Assembly (NCBI GenBank): GCA_003248865.1
Contig: QFPK01000019.1
Coordinates: 1-64,000, forward strand
DNA length: 64,000 nt
Source: Sphingomonas sp.
Lineage (GTDB): Bacteria > Pseudomonadota > Alphaproteobacteria > Sphingomonadales > Sphingomonadaceae
Reading direction: 5' to 3'
Part shown: positions 41,437 through 50,429 of the stretch, one piece after another
Numbering within the stretch: the stretch's first letter is position 1
Layout: every line of letters begins with the position of its first letter
Translations under genes and position numbers: made by a program
Notes under the pieces: generated by a model
Seen by the model: the letters and a program-made list of their open reading frames with translations, nothing else
Told to the model about the DNA's origin: nothing
Database searches by the model: none

Positions 41437-43538
41437 GGCGGCCCACTCGTCTTTGGCGCGCGGCTGTCGCCGGGCTGGCGCTGGCGACGGCCATACCGTC
41501 GCTCGCGCAGACCACGGTGAACCTGCGCGAAGCCGATATCCGCGCCTTCATCGACGATGTGGCCCGGGTGACGGGCGCCACTTTCGTGATCGACCCGCGC
41601 GTGCAGGGCAAGGTTTCGGTCGTCTCTGAAAAGCCGCTGGGGCGCAGCCAGTATTTCGAGCTGTTCCTGGCGACGCTGAGGGCCAACGGCTATGTCGCGG
41701 TGCCGGCCGGCACCGGGCAGTACCGCATCCAGCCCGCCGAGGCCGGAGCCGGGGCGGCCGGGGCGCGCTTTTCCACCGCGGTGATTCCGCTGACCAACAT
41801 CGACGCCCAGCAGGCGGTCGATTCGCTGCGCCCCGTGCTCAGCCGCAACGGCGCGGCATCGGCCAACCGCGCGGGCAATGCGGTGATCGTGACCGACTTT
41901 GCCGATAATATCAGCCGCGCGCGGCAGGTGCTGCGCGATGTGGACCGGGATCGTTCCACCACGCAGGTGGTGCAGCTGCGCAACGCGGGTGCGCGCGATC
42001 TGGCGACCTCCCTGCAGCAGCTGGTGCGCCAGCCGGGCGGCACCGACGGCACAGGGGCCATGGCGGTGTCGGTGGTGCCGATCGACGCCTCCAACGCGAT
42101 TGCGATCCGGGGCGAGCAGAACCAGGTGACGCGGGTGGCGAAGATCGCCCGCGATCTGGACCAGAAGGCGGCGGGCGGTTCCGAATCGCGCGTGATCTTC
42201 CTGCAGCATGCCGATGCCAGCGCGGTGATGCCGGTGTTGCAGCAGCTGATGGGGCAGACGCCGACCCCGGTGCAGACCAGCACCGGAATCCAGGGGCTGG
42301 CGGGCACGCCGTTCGGCAACCGCCAGCAGCAGGCGCAACAGCAGCAGGCCGCCGCGCCCGTCGCGGCGACGCCGGCCAATGTGGGCGCGGCCGCAGGCAA
42401 CAGCCGGCGCCGCGCGATCATCACCCGCTATGAGGGCGCCAATGCGCTGATCATCGCCGCCCCGCCCGAGATCCAGCGCGAGCTGGGCGAAGTGATCCGC
42501 CAGCTGGATACCCGCCGCGCGCAGGTGCAGGTGGAAGCGATCATCGTGGAAATCTCCGACACGGCGGCGCGGCAGCTGGGCGTGCAGTTCATGCTGGCCG
42601 GGAAAGACGGCACGGTGCCGCTGATTTCCTCCAACTTCTCCAACGCGGCGCCGAACCTGTTGGCGGTGGCGGGCGCGGTGGCGGCGGAAAAGGGCGTGAT
42701 CACCGGAACCGCGGCGGACCAGTTCAAGGAAGCCGCCGTCACCTCGCTGCTGGGCACCACCGGCCTGACCTCCGGCGTGGCCAGCCTGGCGGGCAACACC
42801 ATCTTCGGCTTCGTGATCAACGCCGTAAAGAGCGACGTGAATTCCAACGTGCTGTCCACGCCCTCCATCCTGACGCTGGACAACCAGCCCGCGCGGATTC
42901 TGGTGGGGCAGGAAATTCCCGTGACCACGGGCGAGGCACTGGGCAACAATCTGGACAACAGTTTCCGCACCGTGTCGCGGCAGGATGTGGGCATCCAGCT
43001 GGCGGTGAAGCCGCAGATCAACGCGGGCGGCACGGTGACGCTGACGATCAACCAGATCGTCTCCTCCATCGCGGCGACGGTGGCCGACACCGATTTCATC
43101 CTGAACAAGCGCGAGCTGGAAACCGCGGTGACGGTGGGCGACGGGCAGATTCTGGCGCTGGGCGGCCTGCTGGACGACAATGAGCGCAAGTCGCTGCAGA
43201 AGATTCCGCTGCTGGGCGACATTCCCGGGCTGGGTGTGTTCTTCCGCTCCACCGGCAAGAGCCGGGTGAAGACCAACCTGATGATCTTCATCCGCCCCAC
43301 CATCATCCGCTCTCAGGCGGACGGCGACGCGGTGACGGCGAACCGGTGGGACAGCATTCGGGAATCGCAGGAAGCGATGCTGGGCTTCAGCTCTCTGGAC
43401 GCGATGGCCTGGGATTATCTGCGGGTGGCGCCGCCCTACAAGCCGGCGCCCTTCCCGCCGCCGCAGGTTCAGCCCGCAGCGGTTCAGCCGGGCCAGGCCC
43501 AGCCCGCGCCAGCCCAGCCCCAGACGAAGAAGCGCTGA
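41433..43538 (+). CDS. gspD: type II secretion secretin GspD
   Basis: GspD forms the outer-membrane channel of the T2SS. The 701-residue protein has a signal peptide (about 1-24), the N0 domain (VNLREADIRAFIDDVARVTG...), N1-N3 domains including IITRYEGANALIIAAPPEIQRELGEVIRQLDTRRAQVQVEAIIVEI, and the secretin domain ending in TNLMIFIRPTIIRS. N2/N3 contain a low-complexity Q/A-rich insert near 290-315. There is no lipobox. Overlap with gspC is ATGA; gspE starts 2 bp after the stop. Confidence 0.96.
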   Translation: MRRPTRLWRAAVAGLALATAIPSLAQTTVNLREADIRAFIDDVARVTGATFVIDPRVQGKVSVVSEKPLGRSQYFELFLATLRANGYVAVPAGTGQYRIQPAEAGAGAAGARFSTAVIPLTNIDAQQAVDSLRPVLSRNGAASANRAGNAVIVTDFADNISRARQVLRDVDRDRSTTQVVQLRNAGARDLATSLQQLVRQPGGTDGTGAMAVSVVPIDASNAIAIRGEQNQVTRVAKIARDLDQKAAGGSESRVIFLQHADASAVMPVLQQLMGQTPTPVQTSTGIQGLAGTPFGNRQQQAQQQQAAAPVAATPANVGAAAGNSRRRAIITRYEGANALIIAAPPEIQRELGEVIRQLDTRRAQVQVEAIIVEISDTAARQLGVQFMLAGKDGTVPLISSNFSNAAPNLLAVAGAVAAEKGVITGTAADQFKEAAVTSLLGTTGLTSGVASLAGNTIFGFVINAVKSDVNSNVLSTPSILTLDNQPARILVGQEIPVTTGEALGNNLDNSFRTVSRQDVGIQLAVKPQINAGGTVTLTINQIVSSIAATVADTDFILNKRELETAVTVGDGQILALGGLLDDNERKSLQKIPLLGDIPGLGVFFRSTGKSRVKTNLMIFIRPTIIRSQADGDAVTANRWDSIRESQEAMLGFSSLDAMAWDYLRVAPPYKPAPFPPPQVQPAAVQPGQAQPAPAQPQTKKR

Positions 43539-43540
43539 CC

Positions 43541-45088
43541 ATGGCCAGCGCGCCCCCGGCCGGTTCCGGCCCGCGAATGGGGCCAGCGCCGCTGTTGCTG
43601 CCCTATGCTTTCGCCCGCGCGCAGGGCGTGCTGATCACGCCGGGCAGCGGGCGGCTGGCGGTTCGGCGCGGGGCCAAGCCGGCTGCCATTCTGGAAGCCC
43701 GCCGGGTGGCCGGGCAGGCCATCCAGATCGACACGCTGGCCGACGAGGCGTTCGACCGGCTGCTGTCTGAAACCTATGCGACCGACGGGCTGTCTGCTGC
43801 GGCGGATGCGGCGGCGGCCTCAAACCTTGCCACATTGGCGCGGGACACTGCCGACCTGCTGGACAATGACGACGCCGCGCCGGTGATCCGGCTGATCAAC
43901 GCGCTGGTGGCGCAGGCGGTGCAGCAGGGGGCGTCCGACATCCATCTGGAGCCACAGGAGGACGGCATGGCCGTCCGCCTGCGCCGCGACGGTGTGATGG
44001 AGGAAGTGCTTCGGCTGCCGACGCAGGTCTCCCCCATGCTGGTCAGCCGGGTGAAGGTGATGGCACGGCTGGACATCGCCGAGAAGCGGCTGCCGCAGGA
44101 CGGGCGCATTTCGCTGACGCTGGGCAACCGGGCGCTGGATGTGCGGGTGTCCAGCCTGCCCGCGCGCGGCGGCGAGCGGGTGGTGATGCGGATTCTGGAC
44201 CAATCCTCGGTCGGGCTGGAGCTGACCGATCTGGGGCTGGACGCGACCACGCTGGGCGCGCTGACCGAGGCGCTGGGGGCGCCGAACGGAATCGTGCTGG
44301 TAACGGGGCCGACAGGTGCCGGGAAGACCACCACGCTCTATGCCGCGCTGAAGCTGCTGAATGACGGCAAACGCAACATCCTGACCGTCGAAGACCCGGT
44401 GGAATATGCCGTGCCCGGCGTGGGGCAGACGCAGGTGGACACCCGCGTGGGCCTGACCTTCGCGCAGGGGCTGCGGGCGATCCTGCGGCAGGACCCGGAC
44501 GTGGTGATGGTGGGCGAAATCCGCGACCGCGAGACCGCCGAGATCGCGGTGCAGGCTGCGCTGACGGGCCACCTCGTGCTCTCCACCGTGCACGCCAATT
44601 CAGCGGCCGGGGCCATCACCCGGCTGCGCGATTTCGGCGTGGAGACCTTCCTGATCGCGGCCACGCTGCGCGCCGTGGTGGCGCAGCGCCTCGCGCGGCA
44701 GGTGTGCCCGGTGTGCGCGGGCGAGGAGCCGCTGGCGGCACCGCTCGCCAGCCGGCTGGGGCTGCCAGCGGGCATTCCGGTCGCCAAGGCGAACGGCTGC
44801 CCCAGCTGCCGGCAGACCGGCTATCTGAAGCGCCGCGGCCTGTTCGAGCTGATCACGGCCGACGGCCCGGTGCGCAACCTGATCAACGAAGGCGCGGGCG
44901 AAGGGCGGCTGGAGGCGGCGGGCCTGCACCGCAGCCTGAAGGAATCCGCGCGCGAGGCCGTGCGGGCGCGGCGGACCACGCCGACGGAGGTGCTGCCGCT
45001 GTTCCAGGGCGAGCCCGCGCGTGACCTGAGCCATGCCGGGGTGGCGGGCGGCATCAACCCGGCCATCATCCCCTCCGGCACGCCATGA
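43541..45088 (+). CDS. gspE: type II secretion ATPase GspE
   Basis: GspE powers pseudopilus assembly from the cytoplasm. The 515-residue protein has Walker A GPTGAGKTTTLYAAL (near residue 255), the Asp box, Walker B DVVMVGEIRDRETAEIA and the His box TGHLVLSTVHAN. The tetracysteine zinc region is present as CPVC and CPSC near 385-430. The start ATG follows directly after gspD. Its stop overlaps gspF by ATGA. Confidence 0.97.
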   Translation: MASAPPAGSGPRMGPAPLLLPYAFARAQGVLITPGSGRLAVRRGAKPAAILEARRVAGQAIQIDTLADEAFDRLLSETYATDGLSAAADAAAASNLATLARDTADLLDNDDAAPVIRLINALVAQAVQQGASDIHLEPQEDGMAVRLRRDGVMEEVLRLPTQVSPMLVSRVKVMARLDIAEKRLPQDGRISLTLGNRALDVRVSSLPARGGERVVMRILDQSSVGLELTDLGLDATTLGALTEALGAPNGIVLVTGPTGAGKTTTLYAALKLLNDGKRNILTVEDPVEYAVPGVGQTQVDTRVGLTFAQGLRAILRQDPDVVMVGEIRDRETAEIAVQAALTGHLVLSTVHANSAAGAITRLRDFGVETFLIAATLRAVVAQRLARQVCPVCAGEEPLAAPLASRLGLPAGIPVAKANGCPSCRQTGYLKRRGLFELITADGPVRNLINEGAGEGRLEAAGLHRSLKESAREAVRARRTTPTEVLPLFQGEPARDLSHAGVAGGINPAIIPSGTP

Positions 45089-46224
45089 ATGCGCCGCCTC
45101 GGCCCGTGAAGGCGGAGGAGCTGCCGTTCTGGAAGCGGCCGATCCATATCGGCGGCAGGAAGGCGGACCCCACGGCCCCGAAGCTGGGCGCACAGGCGCG
45201 TGCCACTTTGATCCGGCAGATGGCGACGCTGGCGGCGGTGATGCCCATTTCGGATGCCGTCGCCACGCTGGCGCGGCAGCCGGGCAAGGAGAATGAGCGG
45301 CTGGTGCTGCAGCGGACCAACCGGGCGCTGCAGGCGGGCAGTTCGCTTGCCAGTGCGCTTCCGGCCTCTGCGTTCCCGCCCGAGGTGAAGTCGACGGTGG
45401 CTGCCGGCGAGGCTTCCGGCCGACTGCCGCTGCTACTGAACCGGCTGGCCGACACGCTGGAGGCGCAGGTGGCGCTGCGCTCGCGGCTGATCGCCTCGCT
45501 CGCCTATCCGGCGCTGCTGATGCTGGTGGCGCTGGGCGTCATCATCGCCATGCTGCTGTTCGTGGTGCCCGCCATTGCCGAGCAACTGACGGGGTCGGGC
45601 CAGCCGCTGCCGCTGCTGACGCGGGTGATCCTGGCCATTTCCGGCTTCGTGCAGAGCTGGTGGTGGCTGATGCTGGCGATCCCGCTGTTGGCTGCCACCG
45701 CCCTGTGGCAGTGGCGCAAGCAGCCCGGCAACGGGCTGAAAATGGACCGCTGGCTGCTGGGACTGCCCGGCATTGGCGGCTGGCTGTCCGCCCTTGAGGC
45801 GGTGCGCTGGTCGCGGCTGCTCGCCACCATGCTGGGCGCCGGGCTGCCGCTGGCCGAGGCGCTGCAGATCACCGCCCCCACGCTGGGCAACGCCGCCTGG
45901 CGCGAGGCGACCACGAAGATGGTGGCGCAGGTGCGCGCCGGCTCGTCGCTGTCCGCCACGCTGCCGCTGCTGCCCAACCCGCCGGGGCTGCTGGTTTCCC
46001 TTGTGCAGTCGGGCGAAAGCTCGGGCCGGCTGGCGCCGCTGCTCGATTCGGCGGCCACCAGCCTCGACCGGCAGCTTTCGGATCGCAGCCGGACCCTTCT
46101 GGCGCTGGCGGAGCCCGCCATCATCGTGATACTGGGCGGCATGGTCGGGGTGATCATCCTCGCCGTTCTGCTGCCCATCCTTGAACTCAACACCCTTGCC
46201 GGTGCATCCATCGGAGCCCCCTGA
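45085..46224 (+). CDS. gspF: type II secretion inner-membrane platform GspF
   Basis: The 379-residue polytopic protein has three membrane segments (about 145-175, 195-215, 345-375) and two copies of the GspF domain: LIRQMATLAAVMPISDAVATLARQ and RWSRLLATMLGAGLPLAEALQITA, each followed by a G-E-x-S-G-R-L/P motif (AAGEASGRLP, QSGESSGRLAP). GspF connects the ATPase with the pseudopilus. gspG starts 1 bp later. Confidence 0.95.
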   Translation: MNAPPRPVKAEELPFWKRPIHIGGRKADPTAPKLGAQARATLIRQMATLAAVMPISDAVATLARQPGKENERLVLQRTNRALQAGSSLASALPASAFPPEVKSTVAAGEASGRLPLLLNRLADTLEAQVALRSRLIASLAYPALLMLVALGVIIAMLLFVVPAIAEQLTGSGQPLPLLTRVILAISGFVQSWWWLMLAIPLLAATALWQWRKQPGNGLKMDRWLLGLPGIGGWLSALEAVRWSRLLATMLGAGLPLAEALQITAPTLGNAAWREATTKMVAQVRAGSSLSATLPLLPNPPGLLVSLVQSGESSGRLAPLLDSAATSLDRQLSDRSRTLLALAEPAIIVILGGMVGVIILAVLLPILELNTLAGASIGAP

Positions 46225-46225
46225 C

Positions 46226-46666
46226 ATGTCTGCCGCCGTCGTGCCTGCCTCTGCCATCCACCAGTCCCGCCACTCGGAACAGGGATTCACGCTGGTCGAA
46301 CTGCTGGTCGTGCTGGCGATCATCGGCCTGTTGACCACGGTTGTGGTGATCAACGTGCTGCCGATGCAGGGCCGGGCGCAGGTGCAGAAGGCGCAGGCCG
46401 ACATTGCCCTCATCGAGCAAGGGCTGGAATTCTGGCGCATCGACACCGGCCGCTATCCCACGCCCGAAGAGGGGCTGGCCGTGCTGGCCGCGCCATCGCC
46501 CATGGGTGCCAAGCTGAAGAACCTGCCGAACGACCCGTGGGGCAAGCCCTATGGCTATGCCGTGCCGGGTGCCAACGGGCAGGCCTATGTCGTCTATTCG
46601 CTGGGCGCCGACGGCGCGGAAGGCGGCGACGGTGAGAATGCGGACCTCCGCTCAGACACGAAGTAA
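46226..46666 (+). CDS. gspG: major pseudopilin GspG
   Basis: GspG is the main subunit of the T2SS pseudopilus. The 146-residue precursor has the cleavage motif EQG|FTLVELLVVLAIIG near residues 27-41 with Glu at +5, and the C-terminal calcium-site region NDPWGKPYGYAVPGANGQAYVVYSLGADG, ending with NADLRSDTK. A long 28-residue leader precedes the cleavage site. gspI overlaps its last 29 bp. Confidence 0.95.
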   Translation: MSAAVVPASAIHQSRHSEQGFTLVELLVVLAIIGLLTTVVVINVLPMQGRAQVQKAQADIALIEQGLEFWRIDTGRYPTPEEGLAVLAAPSPMGAKLKNLPNDPWGKPYGYAVPGANGQAYVVYSLGADGAEGGDGENADLRSDTK

Positions 46667-47102
46667 CGCCGCTGTGCGGGGTGGACCGGCGGAGGCCGGG
46701 TTCACGCCGTCGGCGGAGGCCGGCTTCACGCTGGTGGAGATGCTGGTGGCCATGCTGATCCTCAGCCTTGTGGGGCTGACGCTGGCGCGGTTCCAGACCT
46801 TCCAGATGCACAGCACCGCAAATCTTGCGATGAGTGCGGCCGGCAAGCTGGCGGCCGACAATCTGGCCATCGACCTGCTTGTGGCGCCCGGCGCGCCCAC
46901 ATCCCCCCAATCCGGCGCGGTGGAGGTGGGCGGGCGCCCCTGGTACTGGCAGGTGACGCCCGCGCCGCCGCCCGACCCGGCGCTGATGCCCGATCTGGTG
47001 CGGCTGGACATCGTGGTGAGCGCGGAGGAAGGCGGCCAGCCTGTCGCCACCCGCAGCTTGCTGCGCCCGCGCGGGCTTCCCACGGTTGCGAACCAGCGAT
47101 GA
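46638..47102 (+). CDS. gspI: minor pseudopilin GspI, with duplicated cleavage motif
   Basis: The leader contains two near-identical units, AEAGFTPS then AEAGFTLVEML, so the prepilin-peptidase site G|FT occurs twice; only the second is followed by the hydrophobic helix and Glu at +5. The two 24-bp DNA units (46687-46707 and 46711-46731) differ by one base. The mature part (LAADNLAIDLLVAPG, VGGRPWYWQV) fits GspI better than GspH, and no separate gspH exists here. ATG at 46638 overlaps gspG by 29 bp; a GTG at 46674 is an alternative. The end overlaps gspJ by ATGA. Confidence 0.85.
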   Translation: MRTSAQTRSNAAVRGGPAEAGFTPSAEAGFTLVEMLVAMLILSLVGLTLARFQTFQMHSTANLAMSAAGKLAADNLAIDLLVAPGAPTSPQSGAVEVGGRPWYWQVTPAPPPDPALMPDLVRLDIVVSAEEGGQPVATRSLLRPRGLPTVANQR

Positions 47103-47689
47103 GGCGCGCCCGCACCCCCAATGGCTTCACACACCCGGCGGAGGCCGGGTTTACACTCGTCGAGATGCTGGTCTCGCTGCTGATCTTCAGCATCATCGCC
47201 ACCATCGCCACCGCGATGACGGCGGGCGCCACCCGCAGTTTCGCTGCCTCCAGCACCGCCCTCTCCGCGATCTCCGATCTGGACCGTACCCGCTCTGTGC
47301 TGGCGGCGGATCTGGGGCAGGCCGCGCGCCGCCCCAGCCTTGCCGCAGACGGCAGCCCCATGCCCGCCTTCACGCTGACGCCTGACGGCTTTGTGCTGGT
47401 GCGCTATCGCGCGGGGGATGTGCTGCCCGGGATTGAGAAGATCTCCTGGGGGCTGGTGGACGGCCGGCTGCTGCGCCAGCCCTTCCCCGCCATCGATGGC
47501 GCGCCGCCCGGCGATGCGCTGGTGATGCTGGAAGGGGTTTCCGCCGTGCGGATCCGGGTGGCCGATCGCGGCGGCTGGCGCGATGACTGGGCACCCACCT
47601 CGCCCGAGGATTTGCCGAAAGCTGTGGAGCTGACGCTGGTGCGCGCGGGCGGTGTGCCCGTCACCCTGAAATTCCTGGTGGCGGCCTGA
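47099..47689 (+). CDS. gspJ: minor pseudopilin GspJ
   Basis: The 196-residue precursor has NGFTHPAEAGFTLVEMLVSLLIF, the same doubled G-F-T motif as gspI and almost the same DNA (47136-47156). The mature region has RSVLAADLGQAARRPSL, FVLVRYRAG and the C-terminal VELTLVRAGG typical of GspJ, which caps the pseudopilus with GspI and GspK. It overlaps gspI by ATGA and gspK by one base (TGATG). Confidence 0.93.
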   Translation: MRRARTPNGFTHPAEAGFTLVEMLVSLLIFSIIATIATAMTAGATRSFAASSTALSAISDLDRTRSVLAADLGQAARRPSLAADGSPMPAFTLTPDGFVLVRYRAGDVLPGIEKISWGLVDGRLLRQPFPAIDGAPPGDALVMLEGVSAVRIRVADRGGWRDDWAPTSPEDLPKAVELTLVRAGGVPVTLKFLVAA

Positions 47690-48612
47690 TGCGCGGCCCC
47701 GAATCCGAACGCGGTGCGGAATCTGAACGGGGCGCGGCGCTGCTGGCAGTGCTGGCGATGGTGGTGCTGCTGGCCAGTTTCGCGACGCTCGGCCTCTCTC
47801 GCCTGAAGGCCGCCGGAGAGCGGATCAGCGAGGCCCAGACCCTGTCCGAGGCGCAGCTGCTGGCGGGCACCGGCACCACGGCGGCCGTCTCCGTGATCTC
47901 GCAGATGAAGGCGCGCGCTCGGCAGAGCCCGGCGCTGCTGACGGAGCCGTTCCGGCTGGAGCTGCAGGGCGGCACGGTGGAGGCCCGCTTCACCGACGGC
48001 GGCAATTGTTTCAACCTGAACAGCCTGGGTCGCGCCCAGGCGCGCGCCAATATGAGCGAGACGCCCGCCGCGTCCCGCCCGCAGGATTTCGCCCGGCTGC
48101 TGGTCGCCACCGGCATTCCGCTGATGGAGGCGAATACACTGGCGCAGGCCACCGCCGCCCGGCTGGCGCAGACCGGCCAGCTGTGGGCGGACCCCAGCGA
48201 ATGGGCCGCCATCCCGGGCGTGACGCCGCGGCATTGGGCGCTGGCCGGGCCCCTGCTCTGCGCGTTGCCCACCCGCGAAAACAGCACGGTGAACATCAAC
48301 AGCCTCACCGCCGCGCAGGCCCCGCTGCTGGCCGGGCTGGGGCTTGGCGCGGACGAGGCGCGGCGCGCCATCGGCGCCCGCCCCTCAGCTGGCTGGAACT
48401 CCGCGTCCGATTTCATGACCTCGTCCGGCAGCAATGCCGATCAGACCGGCGAGGCGGCCGAACGCATGGGAACCAGCACGCGCTGGATGCGCCTGAGCAT
48501 CGTCGCCACCACGCCGCGCGCCCGTGTTGCACGGGAGCTGTTGATCGACACCCTTGAACAACCGGCGGCAGTGGTGTCATCCCGGTGGCGGGCCGTAGAA
48601 GAGGCGTCATGA
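47689..48612 (+). CDS. gspK: minor pseudopilin GspK
   Basis: GspK is the large tip pseudopilin. The 307-residue protein has a leader with an 18-bp tandem duplication (47701-47718 and 47719-47736) encoding ESERGA twice, so RG|AALLAVLAMVVLLASF is preceded by a second RGA. As usual for GspK the +5 glutamate is missing. The body includes DGGNCFNLNSLG and STVNINSLTAAQAPLLAGL, the helix-hairpin-helix-like insertion of GspK. It ends in ATGA overlap with gspL. Confidence 0.93.
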   Translation: MRGPESERGAESERGAALLAVLAMVVLLASFATLGLSRLKAAGERISEAQTLSEAQLLAGTGTTAAVSVISQMKARARQSPALLTEPFRLELQGGTVEARFTDGGNCFNLNSLGRAQARANMSETPAASRPQDFARLLVATGIPLMEANTLAQATAARLAQTGQLWADPSEWAAIPGVTPRHWALAGPLLCALPTRENSTVNINSLTAAQAPLLAGLGLGADEARRAIGARPSAGWNSASDFMTSSGSNADQTGEAAERMGTSTRWMRLSIVATTPRARVARELLIDTLEQPAAVVSSRWRAVEEAS

Positions 48613-49946
48613 TCCTGTTGCTGGAAACCGAAGACGGTGTGCGCCCGCTGGGCGCGGGAGCCGAAGATGCGACCGACGAGGCGGGCGGGCCGCTGGTGGC
48701 CGTGCTGCCCGGCGACGACATCGCCCTGCACCGGCTGCTGTTGGCCGAAACCGATGCCCGCGCCCGCCACGACGAGGCGCTGATGCGGGTGACGGACCTG
48801 GCCGCCCAGCCCGTCGATGAGCTGCATGTCGCCGTGGGCCCGGCGGATGAGGCCGGCAACAGCTGGGTCGCCCTGATCGACCGGCAGCGCATGGCCGACC
48901 ATCTGGCGCATCTGAAGGCCGCCGGCACCGATCCCGCCCATGTCGTGCCCGCCGCGTTGCTGTTGTCCGAGCCGGAGTCCGGCCCCAGCATGGCCCGCTT
49001 CGGCGACCGCGTGCTGCTGCGCACCGACGAGCTGGCGGGTCTGGTGGAGCCGTCGCTTGCCTCGGCGCTGAGCGGACGAAGCCTGTTGGGGCGGCTGGTG
49101 CAGCTGTCGGAGTTCGCGCCTGCTGCTACACCCGATCCGCTGCCGCTGGATCTGCTGCAAGGCGAATTCGGCCCCCGGCAGAGCTGGTGGAAAAGCCGCA
49201 AGTTCCTGATTCGCGCGGGTATCCTGGCCGCCCTCGCCCTCCTTCTGGCCCTCGCCCCGCTGCTGATCGACCGCGCCCGCAGCGCCGCCCAGATCGCAGC
49301 CTATGACAGGTCCGTGGTCGAACTGGCCGCTCAGACACTTGGGCAGCGCCCCGTCGATGCCGAAGCGGGTGCCAAAGCGCTTGCCGACGCCCGGCGGGCC
49401 GCCGAGGGCGGAGCACTGGGCGCCCGGCTGAGCTTTGCCGCGCGCACCATCGAATCCGTGCCCGGCGCCCGCTTCGACAGCGTGAAGCTGCAGCCGGACG
49501 GCTCGCTCGCCGTCGCGCTGGGAGGCCCAGCCGACGCCATCAACATCGTCGGCCCCCGCATGGCCACCGGCCCCTTTGCCAGCAAGCTGGACGGCACCGT
49601 GCTGACAATGGGAGACCGGATCGCGGGCCGCGCCTCCAACGACAAGCCCCTCTCCATCGCCATGCTGCGATTCGTGGGCGCCCGTCAGGATGCCGCCTTG
49701 GCCGCCTCTGCCAAGGCACGGGCCGCGCCGATGAAACCCGCGGACGTCAGCACCGCGCTGGTCGCGGCCGGGCTCGCCGATCCGTCGGCGGCCGCCGCCG
49801 GACGAATCTCCATCCCCGCCGCCCGCGCGACCGCGCTGCTGCCGCTGATCGCCGACCTGGAGCTGAAAGGCGCTCGCTTTGCCGAAGCCGAAATCCGCCG
49901 CAACGCCGACGAGACGCTGGCGGCCAGCCTTTCGGTGAAGCCATGA
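48609..49946 (+). CDS. gspL: GspL with an apparent C-terminal GspM-like domain
   Basis: GspL anchors GspE to the membrane. The 445-residue protein has a cytoplasmic actin-like domain (residues 1-195), one membrane segment near 199-220 and a periplasmic part. The first periplasmic domain (about 265-345, FDSVKLQPDGSLAVALGG) is GspL-like. The last 75 residues (DVSTALVAAGLAD... ARATALLPLIADLELKGARFAEAEIRRNADETLAASL) resemble the C-terminal ferredoxin-like domain of GspM. As no gspM follows, I infer a GspL-GspM fusion that lost the GspM membrane anchor. The end overlaps the next gene by ATGA. Confidence 0.87.
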   Translation: MILLLETEDGVRPLGAGAEDATDEAGGPLVAVLPGDDIALHRLLLAETDARARHDEALMRVTDLAAQPVDELHVAVGPADEAGNSWVALIDRQRMADHLAHLKAAGTDPAHVVPAALLLSEPESGPSMARFGDRVLLRTDELAGLVEPSLASALSGRSLLGRLVQLSEFAPAATPDPLPLDLLQGEFGPRQSWWKSRKFLIRAGILAALALLLALAPLLIDRARSAAQIAAYDRSVVELAAQTLGQRPVDAEAGAKALADARRAAEGGALGARLSFAARTIESVPGARFDSVKLQPDGSLAVALGGPADAINIVGPRMATGPFASKLDGTVLTMGDRIAGRASNDKPLSIAMLRFVGARQDAALAASAKARAAPMKPADVSTALVAAGLADPSAAAAGRISIPAARATALLPLIADLELKGARFAEAEIRRNADETLAASLSVKP

Positions 49947-50323
49947 TCCTTCTCGCCGCCGCCGCAACGTTGATGGGGCTCACCGAGCTGCCCCCACAAG
50001 CGCCCGCGCCCGGCCGTTGCCGGGTGTTCCTGTGGGCCAAAACGGAAACCCCCTTCCGCATCGCCATGCTGGATGAAAGCAGCCAGACCCTGCGCCTGCG
50101 CAAGGGCAAGCAAATGTTCGACATCGCCCAGTTCGCGCCCGGCGAATATGGCGGCCACGGCTATCGCGTCGCCGTCCATCTGGAGTTCGCCAGCGGCGGC
50201 CAGATCCAGAACGGACAGCTGATTTCCTCCGGATCACTGCGGATCGAGCAGGTGAACGCGCAGGGCCTCCCCGCCGGAGAGTCGATCTCCGTGCCCGTGG
50301 GCGGGATGCGCGGCTGCGGATAG
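49943..50323 (+). CDS. small exported protein at the end of the T2SS operon
   Basis: The 126-residue protein has a short hydrophobic N-terminus (MILLAAAATLMGL) that may be a signal sequence, then a beta-rich domain with two cysteines (CRVFLWAK near 26 and a C-terminal GMRGCG). I do not recognise it as GspN or GspM. Translational overlap with gspL (ATGA) argues that it is part of the T2SS operon, for example a secreted substrate or accessory factor, but nothing in its sequence shows this. It is followed by repeat J. Confidence 0.7.
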   Translation: MILLAAAATLMGLTELPPQAPAPGRCRVFLWAKTETPFRIAMLDESSQTLRLRKGKQMFDIAQFAPGEYGGHGYRVAVHLEFASGGQIQNGQLISSGSLRIEQVNAQGLPAGESISVPVGGMRGCG

Positions 50324-50345
50324 GCTAAGGCGGCGAGGCTTTTTT

Positions 50346-50389
50346 GCCTCCAGCGGGCAGGGAAATGATTTCCCTGCACCCTCGATATT
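50346..50389 (-). repeat. two-hairpin repeat copy J (type 1, minus)
   Basis: The palindrome GCAGGGAAATGATTTCCCTGC lies at 50357-50377. Just left of it GAGGCTTTTTTGCCTC (50335-50350) forms a second hairpin, ending about 12 bp after the stop of the preceding gene; on the minus sense this is the GGAGGC-AAAAAA-GCC part seen in copies A and D. Confidence 0.88.
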
Positions 50390-50429
50390 CACGTGGTGTG
50401 CTGTCCGGGAATGTCGCGGGGGTGACGAC

